From NCBI RefSeq assembly GCF_021390715.1, contig NZ_JAJGWT010000002.1:124001-188000 (forward strand): a DNA stretch of 64,000 nucleotides. Direction: 5' to 3'. Both the position numbers and the translations under genes were made by a program. Positions 55,894 to 63,938 of the stretch are shown one piece after another (position 1 is the first letter of the stretch; the number at the start of each line of letters is the position of its first letter). The notes below the pieces were generated by a model. The model was not told the origin of the DNA and did not search any database. It was given only the letters and a program-made list of their open reading frames with translations. This stretch comes from Tenacibaculum piscium (GTDB taxonomy: Bacteria > Bacteroidota > Bacteroidia > Flavobacteriales > Flavobacteriaceae).

Positions 55894-56211
55894 ATGATTA
55901 TAAGCACAACCCCTACTATCGAAAATAAACCCGCAACCGCCTATTTAGGAATTGTAACTGGTGAAACAATTATTGGCGCTAATTTCATCAAAGATTTTTT
56001 TGCAGGAATTAGAGATATTGTTGGTGGACGCTCTGGTTCTTATGAAAAAGTATTGCGAGAGGCTAAAGATACTTCTTTAAAAGAGATGCAAGAACGTGCT
56101 GAAGCATTAGGTGCAGATGCTATTGTTGGTGTCGATTTAGATTATGAAACCATAGGTCCTAAAGGTGGAATGATTATGGTAACATCTTCAGGAACGGCCA
56201 TTAAATTTTAA
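55894..56211 (+). CDS. YbjQ family heavy-metal-binding domain protein
   Basis: 105 residues of the YbjQ/DUF74 family, short proteins with a pentameric fold. Typical segments are [34 protein letters not shown] (by words [13 protein letters not shown] and [16 protein letters not shown]) and the helix [22 protein letters not shown]. Metal binding was proposed for the family but is unproven. It follows the SPFH gene by 18 bp and has a terminator after it. Confidence 0.88.
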   Translation: MIISTTPTIENKPATAYLGIVTGETIIGANFIKDFFAGIRDIVGGRSGSYEKVLREAKDTSLKEMQERAEALGADAIVGVDLDYETIGPKGGMIMVTSSGTAIKF

Positions 56212-56227
56212 TGGTAAAAATTAAACA

Positions 56228-56262
56228 AAAAAACCGAAACGAGTATCGTTTCGGTTTTTTTA
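56228..56262. terminator. Bidirectional terminator between YbjQ and tatA
   Basis: Arms AAAAAACCGAAACGA and TCGTTTCGGTTTTTT around a 4-5 nt loop. Confidence 0.85.
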
Positions 56263-56278
56263 TATGTATTAAAAATAC

Positions 56279-56506
56279 TTATTTTTTATCTTCAGAAGTT
56301 GCTTTAATTTCTTCTTTTTTTTCACCTTTCTCATCCTCTTGCTCTTCTTCAGCTTTGGTAGCATCTTTAAATTCTTTGATACCTGTACCCAAACCTTTCA
56401 TTAATTCTGGAATTTTTTTACCTCCAAACATTAACAATGCTAATCCAACTATTAAGGCTATTTGCAATGGGCCTATCATTCCTAAAAATATACTAAGTGA
56501 AATCAT
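56279..56506 (-). CDS. tatA: Sec-independent protein translocase TatA/E
   Basis: 75-residue component of the twin-arginine pathway, which exports folded proteins. One N-terminal membrane helix (GPLQIALIVGLALLMFGG, about residues 12-29), the hinge KKIPELMKGLGTGIKEFKDA with the family-typical amphipathic helix, and a highly charged C-terminal tail of Glu and Lys (residues 52-75). No tatC is adjacent. Single minus-strand gene. Confidence 0.93.
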   Translation of the reverse strand: MISLSIFLGMIGPLQIALIVGLALLMFGGKKIPELMKGLGTGIKEFKDATKAEEEQEDEKGEKKEEIKATSEDKK

Positions 56507-56591
56507 TTTTATTAATTTTTATAATATAATCAATATCATTATTTTGGCTACGTACCGTTACTTATCGATATGATCAGACAAAGGTACTAAA

Positions 56592-57272
56592 TTAAATTCT
56601 GTGTTCAATTACTCCGCCAATTACTTTTTTTTCTTTGACAATCTCTGGAGTTCCTTTATAAAAAATAGAACCTCCGAAAGAAACTTTCGCGTCTAAGGTT
56701 TCACCAGAATTTACTTCTACTTTAGCACCTGAACCTGCACGAACATAATTTAAATCAGTAACAGTTACCTTGTATCCGTGATACATTCCTCCTAAATTAG
56801 CATCTACAGTTTGATTTTTAGCCGTTCCAGAAAGCTTAATAACAGCTCCTGAAGATGTTTTAACCTTTAAATGTTTCACATTTACAACCATATTAATAAA
56901 AGCACCTTCTTGTGCTTTTATTTCAATTTGTGGCTGTTCTATCAATTTTGTTGTGATAATTGCGCCTTCATTGGCATCAATTATTTTTAATGCTGCTGCG
57001 TAATACAGTGTTATTTTAACAGTGCCATCAGCAGTAGTTTCAGGAAATTGCAACGATATTTTTAAGGTCTTATTTTTATTTTTGATGATTACTTTTTCTG
57101 ATTTATCACCTGTAATAACCACTTTATTTTCGGCTGATTTAACTAAATAAACATCAATTCCATTAAATACTTTTACTTTAGAGAAATCCCCTAATGTTGT
57201 TGTAATTGTTGTTTGTGCCGATGCTAAAATAGGCATCAATAACAAACTTAAAAAGATTATTTTTTTAATCAT
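56592..57272 (-). CDS. Head-GIN/DUF2807 family exported protein
   Basis: 226 residues from the ATG at 57270-57272 (MIKKIIFLSLLLMPILASAQ), chosen because it starts a clean signal peptide; an in-frame extension to 57356 adds 28 residues made of DNA repeats (KTIDKTIDKTTDKGTAKTT) and is disfavoured. The mature part has the head-GIN signature FSKVKVFNGIDVYLVKS and then short beta-strand turns (ITTKLIEQPQIEIKAQEGAF, VKTSSGAVIKLSG, VRAGSGAKVEVNSGETLDAK) that form a parallel beta-helix-like stack. The family is widespread in Bacteroidota and its function is unclear, probably adhesion or surface structure. Confidence 0.75.
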   Translation of the reverse strand: MIKKIIFLSLLLMPILASAQTTITTTLGDFSKVKVFNGIDVYLVKSAENKVVITGDKSEKVIIKNKNKTLKISLQFPETTADGTVKITLYYAAALKIIDANEGAIITTKLIEQPQIEIKAQEGAFINMVVNVKHLKVKTSSGAVIKLSGTAKNQTVDANLGGMYHGYKVTVTDLNYVRAGSGAKVEVNSGETLDAKVSFGGSIFYKGTPEIVKEKKVIGGVIEHRI

Positions 57273-57301
57273 ACCTGTTGTTTTAGCTGTTCCTTTATCT
57301 G

Positions 57302-57332
57302 TTGTTTTGTCTATTGTTTTGTCTATTGTTTT
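57302..57332. repeat. 12-bp tandem repeat upstream of the head-GIN gene
   Basis: TTGTTTTGTCTA occurs twice in perfect tandem (57302-57313, 57314-57325) with a third partial unit. The unit length is a multiple of three, so copy number changes would not shift a frame. Confidence 0.6.
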
Positions 57333-57448
57333 AATACTTGATACATTTATATTCAATTATATGATGTTCAATAATTGTACCAATACTATAAAGACAAAAT
57401 TTCCTTTTTATTGCATCGATTTATTTTTTATTGTTTTACTTCGTGTTA

Positions 57449-57484
57449 TTCTCATTAATATTCTCATTAATATTTTAATGAGAA
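57449..57484. repeat. 12-bp tandem repeat and hairpin at the rnr stop
   Basis: TTCTCATTAATA occurs twice in perfect tandem (57449-57460, 57461-57472), and its complement TTAATGAGAA (57475-57484) covers the rnr stop codon, so the second copy and the gene end form a 10-base stem. The stem may help end rnr transcription. Confidence 0.55.
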
Positions 57485-59691
57485 ATTAAATTAAAATCTA
57501 AATGTTTACGTTCTAAGTCGGTATTTTTTACTTTTACAACAACGGTATCTCCTAATTGAATAATATTGTTTGATGACTGTCCTATAATGGCATATTGTTT
57601 TTCGTCAAAAATATAATAATCATCTTTGATATCTCTAATACGCACCATTCCTTCACATTTATTGGCGATAATTTCCACATAAATTCCCCATTCAGTAACT
57701 CCCGAAACAACACCTTCAAATTCTTCATCTTGATGATCTTTCATGTATTTTATCTGCATATACTTGATGCTAGAACGCTCTGCTTTTGCTGCTAATTCTT
57801 CCATCTGTGAAGTATGCTTACATTTTACTTCATAATCATCTGATTTAGGAGAGATTCCACCATCTAAATAATGCTGTAATAAACGATGCGTCATCACATC
57901 AGGGTACCGACGAATTGGTGATGTGAAATGCGAATAATAATCAAAAGCCAATCCATAATGCCCTATATTTTGGGTCGTATAAGCTGCTTTACTCATCGAA
58001 CGAATCGTTAAGGTTTCCACCATATTCGCTTCTCCTTTTCCTTGTACATCATTTAATAATTTATTTAATGATTGCGATGTTTTCTCTTTAGTTTCAGTAT
58101 TAATTTTATAGCCAAATTTGTTGATAATATTTTGTAAAGAAGCTAATTTATCAATATTTGGTTCATCGTGTGTACGATATATAAACGTATTTTTTGTTTC
58201 TTTTCCTTTAGAAAAACCAATAAATTCAGCCACTTTTCGATTGGCTAATAACATAAATTCTTCAATTAATTTATTCGCATCTTTCGATTCTTTAAAGAAA
58301 ACGCCAATAGGATTTGCTTTTTCATCTAAATCGAACTTTACTTCCACTCTATCAAAAGAAATAGCACCTGCTTTCATACGTTTTTTACGTAGTTTTTTGG
58401 CTAATTCATCTAGTTTTAAGGTCGCTTCAACGATTGCTGGAGTAACTAGATAACTTTGGTCTGTAATTGAAATATCTACGGGCATTTCGTAGGCTTCCAT
58501 ATTTTCTGATAAAGTACAGTTTTCGATAATTGCTTGTGCTTCTTCGTAGGCAAAACGTTGGTCGGAATAGGTTACCGTTCTACCAAACCACTGGTTTACG
58601 ATTTGGGTTTTTTCATTCATTTCAAAAACCGCTGAAAATGTTAATTTTTCTTCATTTGGTCGTAAAGAACAAGCACCGTTACTTAATATTTCTGGCAACA
58701 TCGGCACTACTCTATCCACTAAATAAACAGAGGTTGCTCTATCAAAAGCTTCGTCGTCTAAAATTGTTTTTGGCTGTACATAATGTGATACATCGGCAAT
58801 ATGAATTCCGATTTCATAATTACCATTTTCTAATTTTGTAAATGATAATGCATCATCAAAATCTTTGGCATCTTTTGGATCAATGGTAAAGGTTAAATCT
58901 TTACGCATATCTCTTCTTTTAGCAATTTCAGTTTCGGTAATTTCTAATGATAAATTTTCAGCTTCTTTTTCAACTTCTTCAGGAAATTCATACGGCAAGC
59001 CATATTCTAATAAAATAGAATGAATTTCAGTTTCATGTTCTCCTGGTTTTCCTAAAACTTGGGTAATTTTACCAAAAGGATTTTTAGAATTTTCAGGCCA
59101 ATCGGTCATCTCTACGACTACTTTATCGCCATCTTCGGCACCGTTTAATTTATTTTGAGCGATGAATAAATCGGCTTGCATTTTTTGACTATCAGGAATT
59201 ACAAAACCAAAATTTTTATTCATTTGTAAAACCCCAACAAATGTTGTTTTTTTACGTTCCATTATTTCGACGACTTCGCCTTCTAATTTGCTAGCGCGTC
59301 GTTTTTTATAAACATATACTTTTACGGTATCTTGATGCAGTCCTTTTCCTAAATTTATAGATGGAATAAAAATATCATTTTCAAAATCATCGCATATAAA
59401 ATACGCATTTCCATTTGATGTTACATCTAATGTTCCCACATGATATTTGCGATCTTCATTGATTTGATATTTTCCACGATCAAGTTCTTTTATTTTTTTA
59501 GTTTCATGCAATTCCACTAATTTTTTAAGCACTTGACTTTTTCCATCAGAATCTGTAATTCCTATTTTACTAGCAATTTGTTTATAATTATATGTTTTTG
59601 AAGTATCTTCTTTTAATATTTTAAAAATCTTTAAGGTTAAGTCTTTAATTACGTTTCCTTTTTTCTTGTATATTTTTTTCTTTCGGGTCAT
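57475..59691 (-). CDS. rnr: Ribonuclease R
   Basis: 738-residue 3'-5' exoribonuclease that degrades structured RNA. A winged-helix start (ILKEDTSKTYNYKQIASKIG), two cold-shock OB domains (to about residue 240), the RNB core with FTIDPKDAKDFDDALS (about residue 268-283, catalytic Asp cluster), and SHFTSPIRRYPDVMTHRLLQ near residue 585, then an S1 domain (VSGVTEWGIYVEI) at the C-terminus. Length and order are canonical for RNase R. Divergent from rpiB over a 640-bp gap that may contain the replication origin. Confidence 0.96.
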   Translation of the reverse strand: MTRKKKIYKKKGNVIKDLTLKIFKILKEDTSKTYNYKQIASKIGITDSDGKSQVLKKLVELHETKKIKELDRGKYQINEDRKYHVGTLDVTSNGNAYFICDDFENDIFIPSINLGKGLHQDTVKVYVYKKRRASKLEGEVVEIMERKKTTFVGVLQMNKNFGFVIPDSQKMQADLFIAQNKLNGAEDGDKVVVEMTDWPENSKNPFGKITQVLGKPGEHETEIHSILLEYGLPYEFPEEVEKEAENLSLEITETEIAKRRDMRKDLTFTIDPKDAKDFDDALSFTKLENGNYEIGIHIADVSHYVQPKTILDDEAFDRATSVYLVDRVVPMLPEILSNGACSLRPNEEKLTFSAVFEMNEKTQIVNQWFGRTVTYSDQRFAYEEAQAIIENCTLSENMEAYEMPVDISITDQSYLVTPAIVEATLKLDELAKKLRKKRMKAGAISFDRVEVKFDLDEKANPIGVFFKESKDANKLIEEFMLLANRKVAEFIGFSKGKETKNTFIYRTHDEPNIDKLASLQNIINKFGYKINTETKEKTSQSLNKLLNDVQGKGEANMVETLTIRSMSKAAYTTQNIGHYGLAFDYYSHFTSPIRRYPDVMTHRLLQHYLDGGISPKSDDYEVKCKHTSQMEELAAKAERSSIKYMQIKYMKDHQDEEFEGVVSGVTEWGIYVEIIANKCEGMVRIRDIKDDYYIFDEKQYAIIGQSSNNIIQLGDTVVVKVKNTDLERKHLDFNLISH

Positions 59692-60333
59692 GAATCTTTC
59701 GTCTTATTTGTAATAAAGACCAAAGTACAAATAAATTTATGGTATTCATGATAAATAACTGTTATCAATTTTCAGGGTTAAAATAACATTGCTAAAACGT
59801 TATCAACAAATGTTATTAACATTTATTATATCATATAAAACTTTCTTTAAAATTTAAAAATAAAAATGGTTGTTATTATAGTATGTTAATAGCTACAATA
59901 AATAAAAGGCATAATACTTGCCTATATGACTTATTAAAAATTATTAACATTTTATTAGCTACTTAATAGCTTGATTATAAATGGATAATCATACTTATTA
60001 ACAATACTTATTAACAGTTATTAACCCTAAATTCTTAATATCTATTTGAGCTTGTATTGTTAACAAAGGGTTAATTTTATGTTGATAAATGTTTATTATA
60101 AAATGATAAAAAAAGTTGTGTATGTTATACCTATTCTGCTTTGTAAAAATAAATGAAATAACCAAAAAAAGTTTTCAGAAGATACCATTAGTTACTAACA
60201 TTTAGTCATTTTTTATAAATCCCTAATTATTAGTCTTTTATTAAAAAATCTGAAAAAAGCCTTGTTAATCTCTGTTGATAACCTTGAATAACTGTATTTT
60301 TGTGATAGACAACTAAATTAAAATCAACAAATT
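59692..60333. other. Candidate chromosomal replication origin (oriC)
   Basis: 642 bp without genes between divergent rnr and rpiB, very AT-rich. DnaA-box-like words are dense: TTATCAACA at 59800-59808 and its complement TGTTGATAA at 60080-60088 and 60273-60281, and TTATTAACA at 59813-59821, 59941-59949, 59995-60003 and 60008-60016, followed by TTATTAACC at 60018-60026. TTGTTAACAA (60058-60067) is another palindromic variant. The E. coli box is TTATCCACA. Several boxes lie 10-13 bp apart as in known origins. dnaA and dnaN are not in the window, which fits Bacteroidota where the origin need not be next to dnaA. No skew calculation was done. Confidence 0.5.
60275..60302 (+). promoter_or_regulatory. 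Probable rpiB promoter overlapping a DnaA-like box
   Basis: TTG (60275-60277), 17 bp, TATTTTTG (60295-60302), then ATG at 60334. The TTG lies inside TGTTGATAA (60273-60281), so DnaA binding there would cover the -33 element. Confidence 0.5.
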
Positions 60334-60768
60334 ATGACAATTGCCATCGGAAATGACCATGCAGGTACTGAGTATAAATTTGAAATTATAAAACTTTTAG
60401 AACAACTAGGACATAAAGTACTTAATTTCGGAACAAATGATGCTAATAGTATGGATTATCCAGACGCTATTCATCCAACAGCGGAAGCGGTAGAAACGGA
60501 GCAAGCTGACATGGGAATTATTTTATGCGGAAGTGGTAATGGCGCACAAATGACGGCAAATAAACATCAAGGTGTACGTGCAGCTTTATGTTGGAATAAT
60601 GAATTAGTCGCATTAACAAGACAACATAACAATGCTAATATTTTAACTATACCTGCACGTTTTGTTTCATTACAACAAGCTTTAGGTTTTGTAACTATTT
60701 TTTTAGCGACAGAATTTGAAGGAGGAAGACATGCCGATAGAGTTAATAAAATTGCTTGTAATTGCTAA
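60334..60768 (+). CDS. rpiB: Ribose 5-phosphate isomerase B
   Basis: 144-residue sugar-phosphate isomerase that interconverts ribose 5-phosphate and ribulose 5-phosphate in the pentose phosphate pathway. The opening IAIGNDHAGTEYKFEI has the phosphate-binding HAG, and the diagnostic ILCGSGNGAQMTANKH contains the catalytic Cys-Gly-Ser region. RVNKIACNC at the end is family-typical. It is the first gene to the right of the candidate origin; the GNAT gene follows 37 bp later. Confidence 0.95.
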   Translation: MTIAIGNDHAGTEYKFEIIKLLEQLGHKVLNFGTNDANSMDYPDAIHPTAEAVETEQADMGIILCGSGNGAQMTANKHQGVRAALCWNNELVALTRQHNNANILTIPARFVSLQQALGFVTIFLATEFEGGRHADRVNKIACNC

Positions 60769-60805
60769 TCGAAATTTATAATCATTATAAATTAGAATAT
60801 TTTAA

Positions 60806-61246
60806 ATGAATTTTTTAATCAAAAAATTTACAGAATTAACAACTTCAGAACTATATGAAATTCTTCAATTACGTTCTGAAGTTTTTGTTGTGGAGCAAAA
60901 TTGTGTTTATCAAGATATTGATGGAAAAGATCAAAAAGCATTGCATATATTAGGAATAAAGCAAGGTAAAATTATAGCCTACACCCGTTTATTTAATAGT
61001 GGCGAATATTTTGAAACGCCAAGTATTGGTAGAGTTTTAGTAAAAGAAAATCAGCGTAAATTTGGATACGGTCATCATTTAATAAAAGCTTCTGTATACG
61101 CTATTTTTGATTATTATAATGAAAATAAAATTACAATTTCAGCTCAAAAATATTTAATAAAATTCTATGAATCCCACGGATTTAAAAAAATAGGAAAAGA
61201 ATATTTAGAAGATGGAATACCACATGTTAAAATGAAAATAGTATAA
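60806..61246 (+). CDS. GNAT acetyltransferase, ElaA-like
   Basis: 146 residues with a GNAT fold: an opening LYEILQLRSEVFVVEQNCVYQDIDGKDQKALH, typical of ElaA-type proteins, and the acetyl-CoA-binding motif RVLVKENQRKFGYGHHLIKAS (by RKFGYGHHLI) near residue 90, then ITISAQKYLIKFYESHGFKKIGKEYLEDGIPHVKM. Substrate unknown. It follows rpiB by 37 bp and may share its transcript. Two REP-like palindromes follow it. Confidence 0.85.
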   Translation: MNFLIKKFTELTTSELYEILQLRSEVFVVEQNCVYQDIDGKDQKALHILGIKQGKIIAYTRLFNSGEYFETPSIGRVLVKENQRKFGYGHHLIKASVYAIFDYYNENKITISAQKYLIKFYESHGFKKIGKEYLEDGIPHVKMKIV

Positions 61247-61306
61247 AAAATATATTTATTTCCTGTTTAAATTTCATCTGAAAAAAATATAGTGGCAAAA
61301 AATGGC

Positions 61307-61330
61307 GGCAAGGGGTTAAAACCCCTTGTT
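61307..61330. repeat. REP-like palindrome, copy 2
   Basis: CAAGGGGTTAAAACCCCTTG (61309-61328) in the context GGC...TT. It is the exact reverse complement of the 24-bp copy at 61406-61429, so these two face each other. Confidence 0.75.
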
Positions 61331-61405
61331 AAAAGGAGCTAAAAAATGTGGCAAATCAGGATGAGAAACTGAAATAAAATCTTTTTGACGCATTTTTATT
61401 TTTAA

Positions 61406-61429
61406 AACAAGGGGTTTTAACCCCTTGCC
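61406..61429. repeat. REP-like palindrome, copy 3
   Basis: CAAGGGGTTTTAACCCCTTG (61408-61427) in the context AA...CC. Forms an inverted pair with the copy at 61307-61330, 75 bp apart, a BIME-like layout. Same orientation as the copy at 36196 with one base change. Confidence 0.75.
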
Positions 61430-61443
61430 ATACTATTTTGACG

Positions 61444-62295
61444 TTACAAAAATTTTTGATGATATTCTAGTAAATTATGAATTGGTTTTTCTATAATATT
61501 TGTAATTTTAATATTGTTTTTAAGAGCAACTTCTTCTAAAATATCTTTAAAATAAAATGCGATAGAACCTACAAAATACACCGGAGTATCTTTGTTTTTA
61601 CGATACGCTAAAACATGATATTTAAAAAATTGCTGAAATCCTTTTTTTACTAATTTTTGAATATATCTTGTATTTTTATACTCAAACATAAATTTAGCAA
61701 AAGTTGCTAAATATCTATTTGGACTTTGGTTTTGATATAAATTTTGTTTTATAAAATCAGGATCTAAATTAAATTCTTTTTCAAAATTATGTGCTATTTC
61801 AGCAGGCATTTTTTTATAGAAAAAATCTCTAAGTAATTTTTTACCAAAATAATTTCCACTTGCTTCATCCATAACTAAATAGCCCAAAGATGCTGAAATA
61901 TAAGTGATATTTTTACCGTCAAAATAACAACTATTTGCACCTGTTCCTAAAATACAAACAATCGCTTCTTTATTTTTTGCAGTAGCATATACCGCTCCTA
62001 AAATATCTTCTTGAACAAGAACATTTGTTGTTGCAGAAAAAAAATCAAGTAAAATTTCGGTTAAAATATCTTTAGGGATTTGTGTACCACAACCAGCGCC
62101 ATAAAAATAAATTTTTTTAATAGCTTTTTGATATTTTTTTAAATCGGCACAGTTTTCAAGAATTGTTAATAACTTTTTTTTAGATAAAATATTCGGGTTT
62201 AAACCCAGTGTTTGCAATCTAAAAACTTCTTTTTTGCTACTATTTAAAGCAACCCAATCTACCTTTGTAGAGCCACCATCTGCAATTAATATCAT
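61444..62295 (-). CDS. N-acetylglucosamine-kinase-like BadF/BadG family ATPase
   Basis: 283-residue ASKHA-fold sugar kinase-like protein. The phosphate-1 motif MILIADGGSTKVDWVAL is at the N-terminus, the connect/phosphate-2 region is VCILGTGANSCYFDG (about residue 115), and a family-typical YFVGSIAFYFKDIL is near residue 255. It probably phosphorylates N-acetylglucosamine or a related amino sugar from peptidoglycan or chitin recycling; the substrate is inference from family. The gene after it on the minus strand is separate. Confidence 0.82.
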   Translation of the reverse strand: MILIADGGSTKVDWVALNSSKKEVFRLQTLGLNPNILSKKKLLTILENCADLKKYQKAIKKIYFYGAGCGTQIPKDILTEILLDFFSATTNVLVQEDILGAVYATAKNKEAIVCILGTGANSCYFDGKNITYISASLGYLVMDEASGNYFGKKLLRDFFYKKMPAEIAHNFEKEFNLDPDFIKQNLYQNQSPNRYLATFAKFMFEYKNTRYIQKLVKKGFQQFFKYHVLAYRKNKDTPVYFVGSIAFYFKDILEEVALKNNIKITNIIEKPIHNLLEYHQKFL

Positions 62296-62310
62296 GCTGT
62301 TTTTTATTTT

Positions 62311-62475
62311 TTAGTTTTTTTTATCATTTTCAGCATTTTTCAATTCTTTTTCATCCTCTTTTTGGGAAGCTGGTTTTTTAGTCATTTTATAAATTAAATA
62401 AGCAAAACCAACCAAAAAATGCAGTATAATAATACTGGCTATTATATAAATAAAAGTGTTTGAATTATCTCTCAT
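62311..62475 (-). CDS. Small membrane protein with charged tail
   Basis: 54 residues from ATG at 62473-62475. One membrane helix (TFIYIIASIIILHFLVGFAYLIYKM, about residues 7-30) followed by a highly charged Lys/Glu/Asp tail (KKPASQKEDEKELKNAENDKKN), so the tail is likely cytoplasmic. The longer frame upstream (to 62511) adds 12 residues without support. No family was recognised. It lies 15 bp before the kinase-like gene and may be co-transcribed with it. Confidence 0.5.
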   Translation of the reverse strand: MRDNSNTFIYIIASIIILHFLVGFAYLIYKMTKKPASQKEDEKELKNAENDKKN

Positions 62476-62572
62476 AGTGTAAAATTTAATGTGAAATATT
62501 AGTAATAACACTGTAAATTTACATAAAATACTACGTTAAAAAACACGAATAGTTACCTTAATTTTAGATTAC

Positions 62573-63139
62573 TTATAATAAGGTTTGGGTTTCAATTACA
62601 GCTCCCGATTCCATATCATTTAAAAGAATATTTCCAATACGAACCCTAATTAAACGCAATGTTGGAAAGCCAACTGCTGCAGTCATTTTACGAACTTGCC
62701 TGAATTTCCCTTCACAAATTACAATACTAACCCAGCTTGTAGGACCATGGCGTTCATCTCTAATTTTTTGAGTTCTGTTCGGAAAATTAGGCATTTTTAA
62801 AGCAAATGCCTTCCCTGGAAGTGTGGTATATTTTTGACCATCAACCCCAATTTCTACGCCTTTTTGTAGTTTTTCGAGGGCTTCTGGTGTTATGATTCCA
62901 TCAACTTGTACGTAATATTCTTTTTCTACTTTTTTACTGCGAACCTCGGCGCTTACTTTTCCATCGGTAGTTAAAAATAAAAGTCCTTCGGATGCAGCAT
63001 CTAAACGACCAATTGCCATTGTTTTTTCAGGGAAATCAAACAATTCGCCTAGCATTTTTTTCTTTCTTTTAGTTTGATTCGTAATAAATTGCGAAAGAAA
63101 CCCATAAGGTTTATGAATAATAAAATGACGGTGTTTCAT
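62573..63139 (-). CDS. rRNA pseudouridine synthase, RluE/RsuA-like
   Basis: 188 residues with the RsuA-family core and no N-terminal S4 domain, as in RluE. The catalytic Asp is in MAIGRLDAASEGLLFLTTDG (about residue 49), and KEYYVQVDG, then the C-terminal RQVRKMTAAVGFPTLRLIRVRIGN follow the family pattern. It isomerises a specific uridine of the large-subunit rRNA; the exact site is not decided by sequence. One bp separates it from the upstream epimerase-like gene, so they are probably one operon. Confidence 0.88.
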   Translation of the reverse strand: MKHRHFIIHKPYGFLSQFITNQTKRKKKMLGELFDFPEKTMAIGRLDAASEGLLFLTTDGKVSAEVRSKKVEKEYYVQVDGIITPEALEKLQKGVEIGVDGQKYTTLPGKAFALKMPNFPNRTQKIRDERHGPTSWVSIVICEGKFRQVRKMTAAVGFPTLRLIRVRIGNILLNDMESGAVIETQTLL

Positions 63140-63140
63140 A

Positions 63141-63938
63141 TTAAATTGATAAGGTGCTAATTGTTACTGAAAAGAAATCTTTGCCTGTACTTATTCTACT
63201 GTTTTTTATGGAGTTTTCAGTATTTTTTTCTAATGGATATTGCGTTATAGGTTCAATACAAACCATATTTTTAACGGGAGTCCATAGCATAAAATTATCA
63301 AAATTTTTGGTTGTAATTTTTATACTAAGCCCGTCTTTTTTTACTAAAATAATTTCGTTGGTATTTAAAACTTTATAAGCTGCCGAACCTACATTTAAAA
63401 CACTATCTAAAGTAATTTCTTTTTCTTTTGATTTTATAATTTCATCAGCAAAACCAGACAGTTTAAAACTCGGATGATAGCCAAACATATAAGGCATTTT
63501 TTTATCACTAATAATTTCAAAAGCTATTTTTATAGCTGATTTTTCAAGTGAAATAATTTTTCTAAAGATAAAATCATACGTCCAAAATAAATATTCTTGT
63601 GTCGATTTTTCAGGAAATTTACTGTTTTTTATCAGTGTATTTTTTACATACTTTTTTTCGAAAACTGCGGAAGTTTTATCGCTAGAAATAAGCTTGTAAT
63701 TAAGCTCTCTTAATAAACCGTGTTGGTCTTGTTTGGCAATTCCGTTAGGTGTATCAATAGAAAAATTATTTAATTTTGTAGGACCAATAATCGGAAACAT
63801 TTCAATATCCGAAGCATTCCAACCAGGTGAATTTTTAGAATGTATTAGTTCTTCATTATTAATGATAAAACTAATTAGCTCACCTTTATATATAGTTGCT
63901 AAACTATGGCTGTTTTTTAAAAGAATACTCGCGCTCAT
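63141..63938 (-). CDS. Aldose 1-epimerase family protein
   Basis: 265-residue galactose-mutarotase-like beta-sandwich protein. Family features are HSKNSPGWNASDIEMFPIIGP near the N-terminus, KQDQHGLLRELNYK with the first His, and PYMFGYHPSFKL with the second His (about residue 155), and a C-terminal VCIEPITQYPLEKN containing the catalytic Glu. The family interconverts anomers of hexoses or hexose-6-phosphates. The operon partner is the pseudouridine synthase gene 1 bp downstream. Confidence 0.85.
   Translation of the reverse strand: MSASILLKNSHSLATIYKGELISFIINNEELIHSKNSPGWNASDIEMFPIIGPTKLNNFSIDTPNGIAKQDQHGLLRELNYKLISSDKTSAVFEKKYVKNTLIKNSKFPEKSTQEYLFWTYDFIFRKIISLEKSAIKIAFEIISDKKMPYMFGYHPSFKLSGFADEIIKSKEKEITLDSVLNVGSAAYKVLNTNEIILVKKDGLSIKITTKNFDNFMLWTPVKNMVCIEPITQYPLEKNTENSIKNSRISTGKDFFSVTISTLSI

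Noticed and set aside
56211..56573. 120-codon plus-strand frame opposite tatA
   Set aside because: Antisense to a clear TatA protein; overlaps a terminator.
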